Under the pieces are notes generated by a model that saw nothing but the letters and a program-made list of their open reading frames with translations, searched no databases and had not been told where the DNA came from. 50,685 nucleotides of DNA from Klebsiella pneumoniae (GTDB lineage Bacteria; Myxococcota_A; UBA796; GCA-2862545): positions 1 to 50,685 of the forward strand of contig CAMASI010000021.1 of the NCBI GenBank assembly GCA_945861065.1. The letters run 5' to 3'. Positions 17,279 through 25,789 of the stretch are shown in pieces. The position numbers and the translations under genes are program-made. Position 1 is the first letter of the stretch, and the number at the start of each line of letters is the position of its first letter.

Positions 17279-17980
17279 TTATCGAACCGACGCCGCCAAG
17301 CGCTCTAAGAACAGCTTTTCCAGCCCCAGTTCGCCGAGGTCAGCGGTTCGCTCGTCGCCGACGACGCGCCCATGCGCCATCAGGACAACTCGGTCTGCGA
17401 CCTTCTCGACCGTCTCAATGACATGGGTGCTGAGCAGCACCGTACGTCCAGCGTCTACACGCTCGCGAAGGGCCGACTTGACCCGAGCGGCACTCGGTGG
17501 ATCCAGACCATTGAGCGCCTCGTCGAGCACGAGCACAGCGGGGTCCGTGTGCATGGCCGCTGCCAGGGCTGTGCGCCGACGCATGCCCTGGCTGTACTCA
17601 CGCACCGGGCGATTCGCGTCGTGGCCAAGCGCCGCGAGGTCGAGCGCCCGACCCACGTCGCCACCCCCACGCACACTCGCTACAAACTCCAAGAACTCTC
17701 GGGCACTGAGGAAGTCGTACACGGCGGGCTCTTCCGGAACGGCGCCCACCAGCTTGCGTGCAGCCACAGGGTCGGCCACAACGTCCACGCCACCGACCTG
17801 AACCGTTCCCTCAGACGGCGCCAACAGACCCATCAGCATCCGCAGCAGCGTGCTTTTGCCTGCACCGTTGTGGCCGATAAGGCCGACAAACGTCCCTGCC
17901 TCCACGGTCAGGTCGACGCGGTCCACGGCCACAACTGTGCCGAACACCCGGCGTACGCCGCACACCTCAATCGCTGTCAT
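17279..17980 (-). CDS. ABC transporter ATP-binding protein
   Basis: A 233-residue ATPase with Walker A GHNGAGKST, signature YSQGMRRR, Walker B VLVLDEALNGLD and switch histidine in LSTHV. It resembles the CcmA/NatA class of single-domain exporters' ATPases. ATG 17980 overlaps the stop of the permease gene (ATGA), which fixes the start. It should power the membrane protein encoded immediately upstream. Substrate is unknown. This is the last gene of a minus-strand run that starts with a Ser/Thr kinase. Confidence 0.88.
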   Translation of the reverse strand: MTAIEVCGVRRVFGTVVAVDRVDLTVEAGTFVGLIGHNGAGKSTLLRMLMGLLAPSEGTVQVGGVDVVADPVAARKLVGAVPEEPAVYDFLSAREFLEFVASVRGGGDVGRALDLAALGHDANRPVREYSQGMRRRTALAAAMHTDPAVLVLDEALNGLDPPSAARVKSALRERVDAGRTVLLSTHVIETVEKVADRVVLMAHGRVVGDERTADLGELGLEKLFLERLAASVR

Positions 17981-19272
17981 GAAAGCCCCCAAGCTGCCGC
18001 CAAACCCACCACAGCCAACGGGCCATAGGCCCACATGCCTCGCTCCGGCCAAATCGCCGCGACCGACGCGACAAACACCGCCACCACAACGGCGATCTCC
18101 CCCACCACGACGACACCGATGGCCAAGCTCCCCGACCGAAGCAGCGTCCCCAAGGCGGGCACCCACACCGCTGGCTGAAGCCAAGCCGCCACGACGACCG
18201 CGCGAGCCAACCGACTGCTGAGGCCTCCTGGAGGCAACCACACCCGCAGAAACGGCGGCTCATCCATCGCCAAACGGATGACAACCGCTGCGAGCACGAG
18301 CACAGCGCTCACCGCGCCCGCCGTCGCCGCCTTCGGCCCCGCGGGCGCCGCGCTCCAGCCCAGCGCCAGTGCGGCAAAACCCAGCAACCACGCACCGCTC
18401 ACCCACGTTCTCCGGGCGCGCCAGCCGTGGCGGAGATCGCGCAGCGCCCACGGCCTCCACAGTTCCGGCAACCAAGGAACCAGCCAGTCGAAGGCGACAT
18501 TCGACACGTCGGCCGCGCCTTCCACGGCAGCATAGCGCCCATCGATTTCAGACAGCACGACGGTCGCCCGAAACCACGTCTTGCGGGCCATAGGTGCGAT
18601 CGCGGGCACGAGCAGCATTCCAACGACCCCGGGCAACAGCACGAGTGGACTGCCACGAGCCACGGAGTCTCCCGCCAACGCCACCAAGAACCCCGTTGCC
18701 GCCAACGTCGCCCCCGGCGCATACAGGAACGCGGCCTGAGCCCGAAGGTTGCTTCCACGCAGCAAATCGAGAACGGGTGCCCACGCAGGGCTCTCGGCCA
18801 CGGACACCGCGCCGAGGTGCGCAATTCCGCTGGCCACCACGCCCAACCACCACGTCCCCAACAAGAACACGCCCGCGGCGACCCACGTCTCGGGCGCCCG
18901 ATGCGTCAGTGGCCACAACAAGACGAGGCCCGCTGGCACCAGCCAAAGACGGCCCACCGCGACGCGCCCCAACGCCGCCCACGCGACCTGTCCAGAATCG
19001 ACCGGCAACAAGCCGAGCAGCTCACGATCGTCGGACCGTACGAGGGCAGTATACGTGTCCAACGCTGCGGCCGCGATGAGCACCGTACCCAGCCGCAACA
19101 GCAGGGCACCGAGGCGCTCAGCGGCGTCCGGAGCGCCGACCAGTTCGTCGACGATGGGCCACAGAATCAGCGCGCCGATCGCCGTCGCGGCGCCGTACGG
19201 CAACACAATCGCCGGAGTCCCGGTTCGTTGCCATCGGCGGACCCACACCCCAACGTGCGGGTTGCGGCTCAA
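17977..19272 (-). CDS. ABC transporter membrane subunit
   Basis: A 431-residue, highly hydrophobic protein with roughly ten membrane segments, rich in Leu, Val, Ala and Trp. No family-specific motif is recognised. It is assigned as the permease because its gene overlaps the ATPase gene by 4 nt. The start is a TTG (19270-19272) overlapping the miaB stop (TTGA), so translation is probably coupled to miaB. In the middle a polar loop (about 235-290) separates two hydrophobic halves. The substrate cannot be inferred. Confidence 0.7.
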   Translation of the reverse strand: MSRNPHVGVWVRRWQRTGTPAIVLPYGAATAIGALILWPIVDELVGAPDAAERLGALLLRLGTVLIAAAALDTYTALVRSDDRELLGLLPVDSGQVAWAALGRVAVGRLWLVPAGLVLLWPLTHRAPETWVAAGVFLLGTWWLGVVASGIAHLGAVSVAESPAWAPVLDLLRGSNLRAQAAFLYAPGATLAATGFLVALAGDSVARGSPLVLLPGVVGMLLVPAIAPMARKTWFRATVVLSEIDGRYAAVEGAADVSNVAFDWLVPWLPELWRPWALRDLRHGWRARRTWVSGAWLLGFAALALGWSAAPAGPKAATAGAVSAVLVLAAVVIRLAMDEPPFLRVWLPPGGLSSRLARAVVVAAWLQPAVWVPALGTLLRSGSLAIGVVVVGEIAVVVAVFVASVAAIWPERGMWAYGPLAVVGLAAAWGLS

Positions 19273-20612
19273 GCGACGTGCTCACCGCGGCAAGAGTTGG
19301 TGAATCCCCTCGTCACAGCCACACGAACCCGTTGGCCCACCAGCGAAACGTCACCGGGGAAATTGACCATCGCAAACCCGGATGTCCGGCCGCAAATCAC
19401 GCCTACGTCGTGCCGAGACGGCCCCTCCACCAGCACGTCCACCACCTGACCCTCCAGGCCCCGGTACCAGCCCGAAGATTTCTCACGAAGGCGGTGCTGC
19501 AAACGTGTGAGGCGCGCGGACGCGACCTCGGCAGGCACATCGTCCTTCAGCTTGAGCGCGGGCGTGCCTGGGCGCGGGCTGTACTTGAACGAAAACGCCC
19601 CCACAAATCCGGCGTCTTCCACGAGCGTCATCGTCTGCTCAAAATCGTCGTCCGTCTCACCTGGGAAACCCACGATGATGTCGGTCGTCAGCACAAGGTC
19701 CGGACGAACCTCGCGAATTGCGGCGATCACCTTCAGGTAGTGGTCACGGGTGTAGTAGCGTTTCATCCGCTTGAGTACGCGGTCGCTGCCAGACTGAACA
19801 GGCAAGTGGAGGTGAGACGCCAGCTTTTCAAGATCGCGGTACGCCTCGACGACGTCCTCACCCATGTCACGCGGGTGGCTCGTCGTGTACCGAACTCGCG
19901 CTAGGCCGGGAACCTCTGCAACCCTGTACAGCAGCCGCGAAAAAGTGACTTCCCCTGCCCTCTTAAGGCCATAACTATTCACGTTCTGGCCGATCAGGGT
20001 GACGTCCCGTACGCCGCGCGCCACGAGTGCTCGCACCTCCGCGACGATCTCGTCAGCGGATCGACTCGCTTCGGCGCCGCGCGTTGTCGGCACGATGCAG
20101 AACGTGCAACGGTTGTCGCACCCTTTTTGAATCGTCACGTACGCTGTGACACCGGAATGAGCTGGGTCGAGGTCGGTAGCGAATGGGTAATGATCGAGGT
20201 CGAGAAAATCCGTGTCGAGCACCCGAACGCCAGCCCGCGCCTGCGCGATCAGCTTTTCCACATGGGGCACACCGTCAGGGCCAAAGGCCAAGTCCACGTC
20301 GGGGTATTTCTTGAGGAGTTCCGCTCCCCGCTCCTGCGCCACGCAGCCGGCGATTCCGATAATCACGCCGCCGCGCTCCTTTTTCATGCGGCGGTATTCA
20401 CCCAACGCAGAGTGCATTTTCTCCACCGCGAGTTCGCGCACGGAACAGGTGTTGACGAGGATGAGGTCGGCCTGATCCGCGGTGGCCACAGGCGTCCACC
20501 CCTCGTTCACCAAGCGCGCGCGCATCGACCCCGTATCCACCTCGTTCATCTGGCAGCCAAAGGTGTGGAAAAACACCCGTTTTGGCGCTTCAACATCACT
20601 CGACGCGATCAT
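19269..20612 (-). CDS. miaB: tRNA-2-methylthio-N6-dimethylallyladenosine synthase MiaB
   Basis: A 447-residue radical-SAM methylthiotransferase that adds the methylthio group to i6A37 of tRNAs reading UNN codons. The N-terminal UPF0004 domain carries its cluster cysteines (FGCQMNEVD, NTCSVRE, AGCVAQE). The radical SAM cluster is GCDNRCTFCIVP, and the C-terminal TRAM domain starts around residue 375. The internal ATG 20612 is preferred to the 4-codon longer GTG because it overlaps the upstream stop (ATGA) and follows GGAGG. The neighbours are not obviously linked to tRNA modification, so the operon is probably one of convenience. Confidence 0.95.
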   Translation of the reverse strand: MIASSDVEAPKRVFFHTFGCQMNEVDTGSMRARLVNEGWTPVATADQADLILVNTCSVRELAVEKMHSALGEYRRMKKERGGVIIGIAGCVAQERGAELLKKYPDVDLAFGPDGVPHVEKLIAQARAGVRVLDTDFLDLDHYPFATDLDPAHSGVTAYVTIQKGCDNRCTFCIVPTTRGAEASRSADEIVAEVRALVARGVRDVTLIGQNVNSYGLKRAGEVTFSRLLYRVAEVPGLARVRYTTSHPRDMGEDVVEAYRDLEKLASHLHLPVQSGSDRVLKRMKRYYTRDHYLKVIAAIREVRPDLVLTTDIIVGFPGETDDDFEQTMTLVEDAGFVGAFSFKYSPRPGTPALKLKDDVPAEVASARLTRLQHRLREKSSGWYRGLEGQVVDVLVEGPSRHDVGVICGRTSGFAMVNFPGDVSLVGQRVRVAVTRGFTNSCRGEHVA

Positions 20613-20983
20613 TCCTCCTCCCACGGAAGCGGCACGTCCACCACCACGTCAGCAACACCGGCACGATCCGGATTGATCGGATCATCCACTTCGTCTAGGT
20701 AGCGACGAGCGAGGTCCTTGAGGTACTGCTCGACATGTCGCTTGGTCAACTCGCCCGACACGACAACTAGCAGCGACACGTCCAAACGCGGCAAGGTGCG
20801 CCAGCCGAGCAGATACTCGCCATGTTGTTTGGTGCCGGTACCCTCGCCGTCGCCCTCAAACAAAGCGAGCGCCTTCTCACAGACGAACTCCCAAACGTCG
20901 GGTTCCGAGTCCCGTTGGGTCGGTTCCGCGTACACCGGCGACGAAAGGTCGTCCTCGTTGAAGATGTAAAGGCCAACCAGCAC
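20609..20983 (-). CDS. Conserved-looking small cytoplasmic protein, function unknown
   Basis: A 124-residue acidic protein with no signal or membrane segment. The sequence starts with a strand (LVGLYIFNED), contains a linker with GDGEGTGT, then a strand LDVSLLVVVSG and the helix TKRHVEQYLKDLARRYLDEV. A strand-loop-strand-long-helix arrangement of this kind is reminiscent of longin/roadblock-like folds, but the resemblance is weak and is my inference. The gene lies between a Ser/Thr kinase gene (46 bp upstream) and miaB (4-nt overlap). The start is GTG 20983. Confidence 0.6.
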   Translation of the reverse strand: MLVGLYIFNEDDLSSPVYAEPTQRDSEPDVWEFVCEKALALFEGDGEGTGTKQHGEYLLGWRTLPRLDVSLLVVVSGELTKRHVEQYLKDLARRYLDEVDDPINPDRAGVADVVVDVPLPWEEE

Positions 20984-21029
20984 AACTAGTCTCTATGGGC
21001 GGCGACTGTAGCACTGGCACCCGCGCGCG

Positions 21030-22820
21030 TCAGTGCTCCACGATTTCACAGGCCTCTTTCGCGTCGGCGAAACACGCATACGTGGCGATCTTTGCCGATT
21101 TGAGGACGGTAACCATCCGTTGGTGACCGGCGCCCACCGCGGTGATGGTGCAGTCCCCAGGGCTGAGCGATGGGACGGTCGCAGAATTGTCCCCGACCGC
21201 GTTGCCTCCGGCACAACGTACCGCAAAACGCGTCGTACCCGGCAAGTGTGAGACGAAGGTCGGTCCCGACGGGGCCGCTTCCACCACAGCCGGGACCTCA
21301 GGCTCGGCCGCGGGCTCATCCCCGGGACTCGGGTCGATGGGCATCGGCTCTACGGCGGCGACGCCTTCAACCGGGTTTTCTACCTCCTCGGCCTCGACCG
21401 CAACGGCGTCGACCGCCTCCGGGGTCACCTGCTGGCCCACCCCAAACCACAACATCGCGCCCAACCCGAGCCCGATCACCCCGACGCCGCCCATCACAAG
21501 CACGACGACAACCGCGCCGATCACCATCGGCATCAGGCTTGGGCCGCTAGGGACTGCCTCCTCGGGCTCGTCGAAGGAAGGGAACTGGCGAACGACGGTC
21601 GCGGCCTCCTCATCGTCAGCCCCAGGCCCCGGAAAGTCGGAAAAGGACAGCGGCATCGCGTCGACATTCAACGTCGGCGGGGCGCGTGACGGCGTCACCA
21701 GCGGCGGCGGATGGCCTCGTTCCCCGATCCGGTTGTTCCTGGGCACGGGAGGCGCCTCCGACACCGAGACCGGGCCAGAGGTGGGAATCTCTGACGCACC
21801 GCCCCGGGACGAGAAACTGTCCTCCGTAAACATCCGTTCTGCGAGCGACCCACCCGGGCGGCCCGCAGTCGCCATCGCGGTCAAACCGATCAACGTGGGC
21901 ACGACCACTTCGGCCCAACCCTCTACGCCCTCTTCTTCCGGCAATCTCTTCGAGATCGCCCGCAGCCGTGTCACGACTTCGCTGGCTGAAGGCCGATCGG
22001 CGGCGCCAAAGGCAAGCATGTCGTACAACAGGTCGTGAACGAGATCCTCAACACCTTTGTCGGCAAATGGGCGCGCCGCCACTAGCGCTTCGAACCGCGC
22101 TTCGACATGGGCCTCTTGTTCCGTGTGTCGCAGCCGCGCTTTGCCGAATCGTTTGCCAGCCAACAACTCGAAGAACGTCGCGCCAAGCGCATACACGTCG
22201 CCAGCCGGCCCATCTGGCTCGCGAAAAAGCCTTTCCGGAGCCATAAAGTCTACCGAACCGAAGGTCACCTCTTGCGTCTTGGATTCGCGCTCGGAGAACT
22301 CGGCTCTCGCAACACCAAAGTCCAGCACCTTCACCACGCCCTCGCGGGTGAGCATGATGTTGGACGGCTTGATGTCTCGGTGTACGACCCTGAGCGGCTT
22401 GTCGGAGCCGAGAGGGGGCCGATTGTAGGCGGCATCGAGGGCCGAAGCGGCCGCGGCGCAGGTTTCGGAGCCTACGCGCACGGGAACGGGCACCCCAATC
22501 TCACTCGCTGCCCCAACGATCACCCGTAGATCAACCGCCTCAAGCAACTCCATCACGACGGCCGCGCGGCCATCGATCCGGGTCAAATCGACAACTTCGA
22601 CGATATTTCGGTGCCGGAGCCGCCCCAACAACCGAGCCTCGTCACGCAGGCGACGGGCCGCCTCATCGTGCTCGGACCACTTGGCGTGCAGCAATTTAAC
22701 CGCCACCATCCGGGAGAATCCGTCTGGTTGCATGAGGCGTGCTTGGTAGACGGCGCCGAATGCTCCGGACCCGATTTCCCGCAGGAAGTGGAAGCGACGG
22801 ATCGGCTCCGAGGGCATCAT
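21030..22820 (-). CDS. Membrane-anchored Ser/Thr protein kinase (PknB/Hanks type)
   Basis: A 596-residue kinase. The catalytic domain (about 8-290) has the glycine loop GSGAFGAVY, Lys42 (VAVKLL), HRDIKPSN with catalytic Asp149, DFG (about 167-169) and the APE motif (MAPERL), so it should be active. A Pro/Ser-rich linker follows, then one membrane helix (about 431-460), an acidic linker, and a C-terminal extracytoplasmic beta domain (about 520-596) with cysteines in RCAGG, GDCT and YACF. That domain resembles the end of the membrane protein at 28504-29145. Adjacent ATGs at 22820 and 22817 and a TTG at 22826 are all possible starts. It begins the minus-strand run to the ABC genes and is divergent from the lipoprotein-pseudokinase operon, suggesting joint signalling. 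Confidence 0.92.
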   Translation of the reverse strand: MMPSEPIRRFHFLREIGSGAFGAVYQARLMQPDGFSRMVAVKLLHAKWSEHDEAARRLRDEARLLGRLRHRNIVEVVDLTRIDGRAAVVMELLEAVDLRVIVGAASEIGVPVPVRVGSETCAAAASALDAAYNRPPLGSDKPLRVVHRDIKPSNIMLTREGVVKVLDFGVARAEFSERESKTQEVTFGSVDFMAPERLFREPDGPAGDVYALGATFFELLAGKRFGKARLRHTEQEAHVEARFEALVAARPFADKGVEDLVHDLLYDMLAFGAADRPSASEVVTRLRAISKRLPEEEGVEGWAEVVVPTLIGLTAMATAGRPGGSLAERMFTEDSFSSRGGASEIPTSGPVSVSEAPPVPRNNRIGERGHPPPLVTPSRAPPTLNVDAMPLSFSDFPGPGADDEEAATVVRQFPSFDEPEEAVPSGPSLMPMVIGAVVVVLVMGGVGVIGLGLGAMLWFGVGQQVTPEAVDAVAVEAEEVENPVEGVAAVEPMPIDPSPGDEPAAEPEVPAVVEAAPSGPTFVSHLPGTTRFAVRCAGGNAVGDNSATVPSLSPGDCTITAVGAGHQRMVTVLKSAKIATYACFADAKEACEIVEH

Positions 22821-22847
22821 CCTCAACCAAAGGGACGCCGCGCGCCG

Positions 22848-22857
22848 CCCACGTGGG
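22848..22857. promoter_or_regulatory. Palindrome CCCACGTGGG between divergent kinase and lipoprotein genes
   Basis: A perfect 10-bp palindrome lies in the 66-bp gap between the two divergent starts, just before TATATA (about 22863-22868). It could be an operator shared by both directions. A 10-bp palindrome can occur by chance in GC-rich DNA. Confidence 0.3.
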
Positions 22858-22886
22858 GCGAGTATATAGCGCCCAGAGGTGGATGG

Positions 22887-23954
22887 GTGCTGTCCGTCGT
22901 CCCGTTCGCGCTGTTGGGCTGCTGGAAGACCGAGTTCGCCGTGCTCACGGCGGATTCACTCGATTTCGTACCAGCCTCAGGCGGTCCGGCTGACTGGTCG
23001 GTGAGTACGTTCGAAGCCGACCTTGAGTGTCCCGACGGCGCCCGGCCGTCGTTCGCGATCGTTCACCCGAGCGACGCTGACCCAGATGACCCGCCCATGC
23101 CCGTCGCGGTCATCTATCATTCGGGCTCGTTTGATTTCGTGTTGGCGCCAGAAGCCGGCGAACCGCTGACCGGGGCCCACTACGCCGAACCCGGGCGGCT
23201 CGATCAGACTTTCGCGGTTCGACAAGTCTTTGCAACGCTCGGCATGACGCCGGACGCCACCGGAACCGAAGTGCATGACGGCAGCTTCGTCGCCGCACTC
23301 GCCCAACGCGGTGTCGCCTCGTTGCTCGCGCCCAACTGTTGGGGCGACCTCTGGCACAACGCGAGCGGTACGGCTGGAAACGAGTTCACCGCGGACTTCT
23401 TCCGACGCAATGGCCGCACGTCCGCCGAGTGGGCCTTTCGTTTCGCTTCCGAACCCTTGTTCCGCGACGTGCTGGGCGTGACGCTCCCCATCACCCCCGA
23501 CATCGATCGAATCTACATCGTAGGACTCGGCGAGGGATCCCGCGCAGTCGGCGAGGTGCTGTCGCTCGACGTCGATCGCGATGGCGACGTGGACTTGTTT
23601 CCCGCCGCTGCGCTGGTCGATTCTCCGGCAGACAACCTCCGCGTCGTGTTTGAAGACCCCGCCGAGTACGGGAACGCCATCAACGGTTTGTTGCGGATCT
23701 TCCCCGAAGGTGAGGACGCAACAGATGTGGGCGCGTTGTGGAACGCACCGATCAGCTCAGCCTTCGGGCTCGTCTACTCCGCCGATGATTCGGCCGTTCC
23801 CGTCGGGTCGAATGACGCGCTGATCGACCGGCTCGCCGGGCAAACGGGCGCCTGGGTACGACCCGTTGTCGGGTCCGGCCACGTCTGGCTCGACGGCGCA
23901 GACCACGAACTCACCGCGGAAGCTGCGGATTGGCTCGTCGCAGCGGGACGTTGA
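22887..23954 (+). CDS. Lipoprotein with alpha/beta-hydrolase-like features and altered nucleophile elbow
   Basis: A 355-residue protein with another very short lipoprotein signal (Cys12 in the segment LSVVPFALLGC). The mature part has a strand AVIYHSG, a strand-turn-helix IYIVGLGEGSRAVG (about residue 212-222) at the place where serine hydrolases have GxSxG, and late histidines in GSGHVWLDGADHEL. The position normally held by serine is glutamate, so ordinary esterase activity is doubtful. Six or more acidic DxDxD-like motifs (DVDRDGDVDLF) suggest calcium. GTG 22887 has AGAGGTGG upstream; longer in-frame starts would run into the kinase gene. It is followed after 53 bp by a pseudokinase gene. 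Family assignment is tentative. Confidence 0.6.
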   Translation: MLSVVPFALLGCWKTEFAVLTADSLDFVPASGGPADWSVSTFEADLECPDGARPSFAIVHPSDADPDDPPMPVAVIYHSGSFDFVLAPEAGEPLTGAHYAEPGRLDQTFAVRQVFATLGMTPDATGTEVHDGSFVAALAQRGVASLLAPNCWGDLWHNASGTAGNEFTADFFRRNGRTSAEWAFRFASEPLFRDVLGVTLPITPDIDRIYIVGLGEGSRAVGEVLSLDVDRDGDVDLFPAAALVDSPADNLRVVFEDPAEYGNAINGLLRIFPEGEDATDVGALWNAPISSAFGLVYSADDSAVPVGSNDALIDRLAGQTGAWVRPVVGSGHVWLDGADHELTAEAADWLVAAGR

Positions 23955-24007
23955 CAGAGCGCGCACCTCCCGCCCGCGATACGCGCCGCGACCCCCATGG
24001 CCCCTCC

Positions 24008-25774
24008 GTGAACACTGGCGACGTCGTCACCGATTCCCGCCAACGGCGCTGGACGCTGGGCGCGACGCTTGGCCGTGGAACGTGGGGTACGAGCTGGCTC
24101 GTTCGGGATGATGCTGGTCGCCAGGCGGTGCTCAAAGCGCCCTTCACGACCGAGGACCTCAAGGGACAAGCCGTTCCCGAAGGGCTGCCAGGCGCCATCC
24201 GCCTCATCGCCCGCGAACATTGCGAACTCTTGGGCCGTCGCGACTGGCCATTCTTGCCCGTCCTTGAGGGCGAAATCGCGCTCCCCGACGGCGGGACCGC
24301 CGTGGTCATTCCCCGGTACCCTGACACCTTGGCGCGCCGAATCAGCACTGGCGCATCCCTCGAAGAACTGGTCGAACTCGCGTCACGGGTGGCCCACCTC
24401 TTGAAGAAAGTCGGCGCCGTACATGGAAACTTGCGGCCAACCAACGTCCTGCTCGACGATACCGGGCAACCCTTCCTGAGCGACCCGGCCACGCCCTCCC
24501 AAGCCGCCTGGGCGCGGCGCCTGGAGTCCATTCGCCAGGATTCGGGTGCCCCTTGGCCGCCCGAGACCGAAGATCAGTTGCAGTCCCAGGGGACGGATAC
24601 CTGGGCGTTGTGCCGGATTCTGTTTGTGGCGACCCAAACGCCTGGTACATCGGCGGCGTCCGAGCCTCTCGACCGCCATGCCCTCGCCGACTTCAAAAAC
24701 CGGGTCGTCGGCCGTTTGGGCGCTTCCGGCAGCAATCCGAGATTTCGTGGTCGTGTCGCGGACCGCCTCGGAAGCCTCGTCAATCGCGGCCTGTCCGACA
24801 ACGTAGAGCCGAGCCCTCCTTATCGTTTCCATCGAATAGATGACCTGGCGCAGCGGATCGACGAGGTCGCCGCCCTGCTTTCGCCCCGTGTGGTAGACGC
24901 CGGCAAACTCATCCTTGGGTCGGAAGCGCCGAGCGGTGTGTTCCCCGGCGGCCGGCCGGTCTCGTTCTCCGTCAACATCGCTGCGAGCGCCGGAATCACG
25001 GACCACGACGACCTCACGACGGGGCTCCAACTCTTCGACCTCGACGCACCAGACACGCGCATTCCACTGGATGACGTGTCTTTCGATGCCAAGACCCATG
25101 CCACCGGCCGGTTGCGTTTCGCCTTTTCAATTCCCGGTGTTCGCCCAGGGCGCTACCGAATCCATGCGGCGTTCGGAATCAAGGACTCGGCTTCTCCTCT
25201 GACCGTTGTCGAAGGCACTTTTGAAGTACGTCCCCCGCCGGGCTGGGTGCCTCCCCCGCATGAGGATGCCGGCTCCGCGCCAATTCCGATGCTCCCGCGC
25301 CCGCCTTCGCCCCCATCAGGCGGCACGCTCGGGGGCGGTGACCTCGTTGGTTCCAACGATCCAGCAATCAGTCACCCGCGCCCGGTCACACCGCCCTCGG
25401 ACGAACCACCTTCACCGACCCCGATTCCGATCGACTCCGTCCCGCCGGTGGATTTGACGCGCACACCGGTGTCCCCGCCGGTCGTTTCCCCACCCACAAA
25501 CACCCCTCAGGGTGGAACACAGAACCCCGAACCTTGGTTTTCGAATCAACGGTGGGAACCCGCTCATGACCGGGACGAAGGCACCGGGTTGCCACAAATC
25601 GGCCCGCAAGACGACCTTCCGGACGAATGGAGCAACGATGATCCGAAGCCTCCGGGCCTGTTCGATCGACTCACCGATTGGTACCGTTCCGAGCCCCAAG
25701 GGGCCGCCATTGCCGCCGTCCTTGGGACCTTGGTCGTCGTGCTCGTCATTCTGACCCTTTTCCGCGCCTGTTAG
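24008..25774 (+). CDS. Tail-anchored pseudokinase
   Basis: About 588 residues starting at GTG 24008. The kinase fold is recognisable from GRGTWGTSW and Lys43 (AVLKAP), but the catalytic loop HRDxKxxN is HGNLRPTN (139-146; the catalytic Asp is Asn141) and DFG is SDP (158-160). Catalysis is therefore unlikely. A beta-sandwich-like segment (about 285-385) and a long Pro/Ser/Thr-rich linker follow, then a single membrane helix at the very end (AAVLGTLVVVLVILTLF), making it a tail-anchored protein with the pseudokinase in the cytoplasm. It probably works as a scaffold or allosteric partner of the active kinase encoded divergently. Confidence 0.82.
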   Translation: MNTGDVVTDSRQRRWTLGATLGRGTWGTSWLVRDDAGRQAVLKAPFTTEDLKGQAVPEGLPGAIRLIAREHCELLGRRDWPFLPVLEGEIALPDGGTAVVIPRYPDTLARRISTGASLEELVELASRVAHLLKKVGAVHGNLRPTNVLLDDTGQPFLSDPATPSQAAWARRLESIRQDSGAPWPPETEDQLQSQGTDTWALCRILFVATQTPGTSAASEPLDRHALADFKNRVVGRLGASGSNPRFRGRVADRLGSLVNRGLSDNVEPSPPYRFHRIDDLAQRIDEVAALLSPRVVDAGKLILGSEAPSGVFPGGRPVSFSVNIAASAGITDHDDLTTGLQLFDLDAPDTRIPLDDVSFDAKTHATGRLRFAFSIPGVRPGRYRIHAAFGIKDSASPLTVVEGTFEVRPPPGWVPPPHEDAGSAPIPMLPRPPSPPSGGTLGGGDLVGSNDPAISHPRPVTPPSDEPPSPTPIPIDSVPPVDLTRTPVSPPVVSPPTNTPQGGTQNPEPWFSNQRWEPAHDRDEGTGLPQIGPQDDLPDEWSNDDPKPPGLFDRLTDWYRSEPQGAAIAAVLGTLVVVLVILTLFRAC

Positions 25775-25789
25775 TTTAGGAGGAACCCG

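Noticed and set aside
18427..19449. Plus-strand 340-codon ORF opposite the ABC permease
   Set aside because: Arg/His/Gln/Pro-rich antisense frame without motif or ribosome site.
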